Of a stretch of 64,000 bases of DNA, positions 63,948 through 64,000 are shown one piece after another (the stretch's first letter is position 1; the number at the start of each line of letters is the position of its first letter). This stretch comes from an uncultured Geobacter sp. (GTDB lineage Bacteria; Desulfobacterota; Desulfuromonadia; Geobacterales; DSM-12255), in the NCBI GenBank assembly GCA_937860145.1, contig CALMBF010000078.1, positions 32,942 through 96,941 of the forward strand, given 5' to 3'. Both the position numbers and the translations under genes were made by a program. A model generated the notes under the pieces. That model saw nothing but the letters and a program-made list of their open reading frames with translations, ran no database searches and was not told the DNA's origin.

Positions 63948-64000
63948 TGTCAATCGGCATTGAATTTTGACCCACCATAGGCGTGTTTTTTGACCCACCC
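63948..64000. mobile_element. Putative end of an IS21-family insertion sequence (runs off window)
   Basis: Begins TGTCAATCGGCATTGAATTTTGACCCACC and has a second copy of TTTTGACCCACC 23 bases further (63965-63976, 63988-63999). Repeated terminal boxes with a TG start are typical of IS21-family ends. The transposase genes would lie to the right. Identification is by pattern memory; only 53 bases are visible. Confidence 0.45.

Overview
This 64 kb window looks like chromosome from a Geobacter-type bacterium (Geobacteraceae, Desulfuromonadia). The pointers are high GC and gene style, a geopeptide-like radical-SAM cluster, a TatD-radical SAM fusion, a lone PF04392 binding protein beside a TonB receptor, and a miaA-hfq-DUF512 neighbourhood. 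The genus is inferred; no rRNA gene is present to confirm it.

Layout. 1-4.65 kb: a tightly coupled plus-strand operon with the 3' half of glycogen phosphorylase, rarA, pfkA and a threonine aldolase. 4.7-5.66 kb: a minus-strand KAP-like phosphatase behind an AT-rich control region with repeated ATTTTACGTT boxes. 5.66-7.88 kb: a minus-strand peptide-modification operon, made of a 34-codon Cys-Cys peptide gene (7774-7878), a radical SAM/SPASM maturase and a YkgJ-type cysteine-cluster protein. 8.0-15.4 kb: a tandem duplication of [TonB-dependent receptor + periplasmic binding protein], followed by a histidine kinase and facing a sigma-54-type response regulator whose GAFTGA motif is altered.

15.4-42.5 kb: one very long minus-strand exopolysaccharide/O-antigen locus. 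Read in transcription order it has GDP-fucose synthesis (gmd, fcl), export (wza, wzz), rfbB, UDP-diacetamido-uronic acid synthesis (tviB/wbpA-like, wbpB, wbpD), wzx, wzy, glycosyltransferases and methyltransferases, a PglC-like initiating transferase with PglE- and PglF-like partners, and a Wzi-like outer-membrane protein. The wbpE aminotransferase needed by the same uronic-acid pathway lies just across the divergent promoter (42.7 kb, plus strand). The central part (about 28.6-33.9 kb: wzy, a GT2, a methyltransferase, wzx) is visibly AT-rich, as expected for a transferred serotype-specific core.

43.9-62.2 kb: housekeeping genes: a YhbY-type RNA-binding protein, ferredoxin, dGTPase, class II aldolase-like protein, rsmD, coaD, an aminotransferase, a CoA-binding protein, an orphan OppA-like lipoprotein, a TPR lipoprotein, a PpiD/SurA-like foldase, purC, a TatD-radical SAM fusion, an MFS transporter, a DUF512 protein, hfq and miaA. 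Several clear intrinsic terminators separate them.

62.4-64 kb: the edge of a mobile region. A sequence resembling the 3' end of a tRNA plus its terminator is followed by AT-rich DNA, a RadC-like JAB protein, a small cysteine-bearing unknown protein, the C-terminal stub of an ArdC-like antirestriction gene, and what looks like the end of an IS21-family element running off the window.

Most interesting for follow-up: the short peptide gene and its operon, the duplicated receptor/binding-protein/kinase module, and the island junction at the right end.
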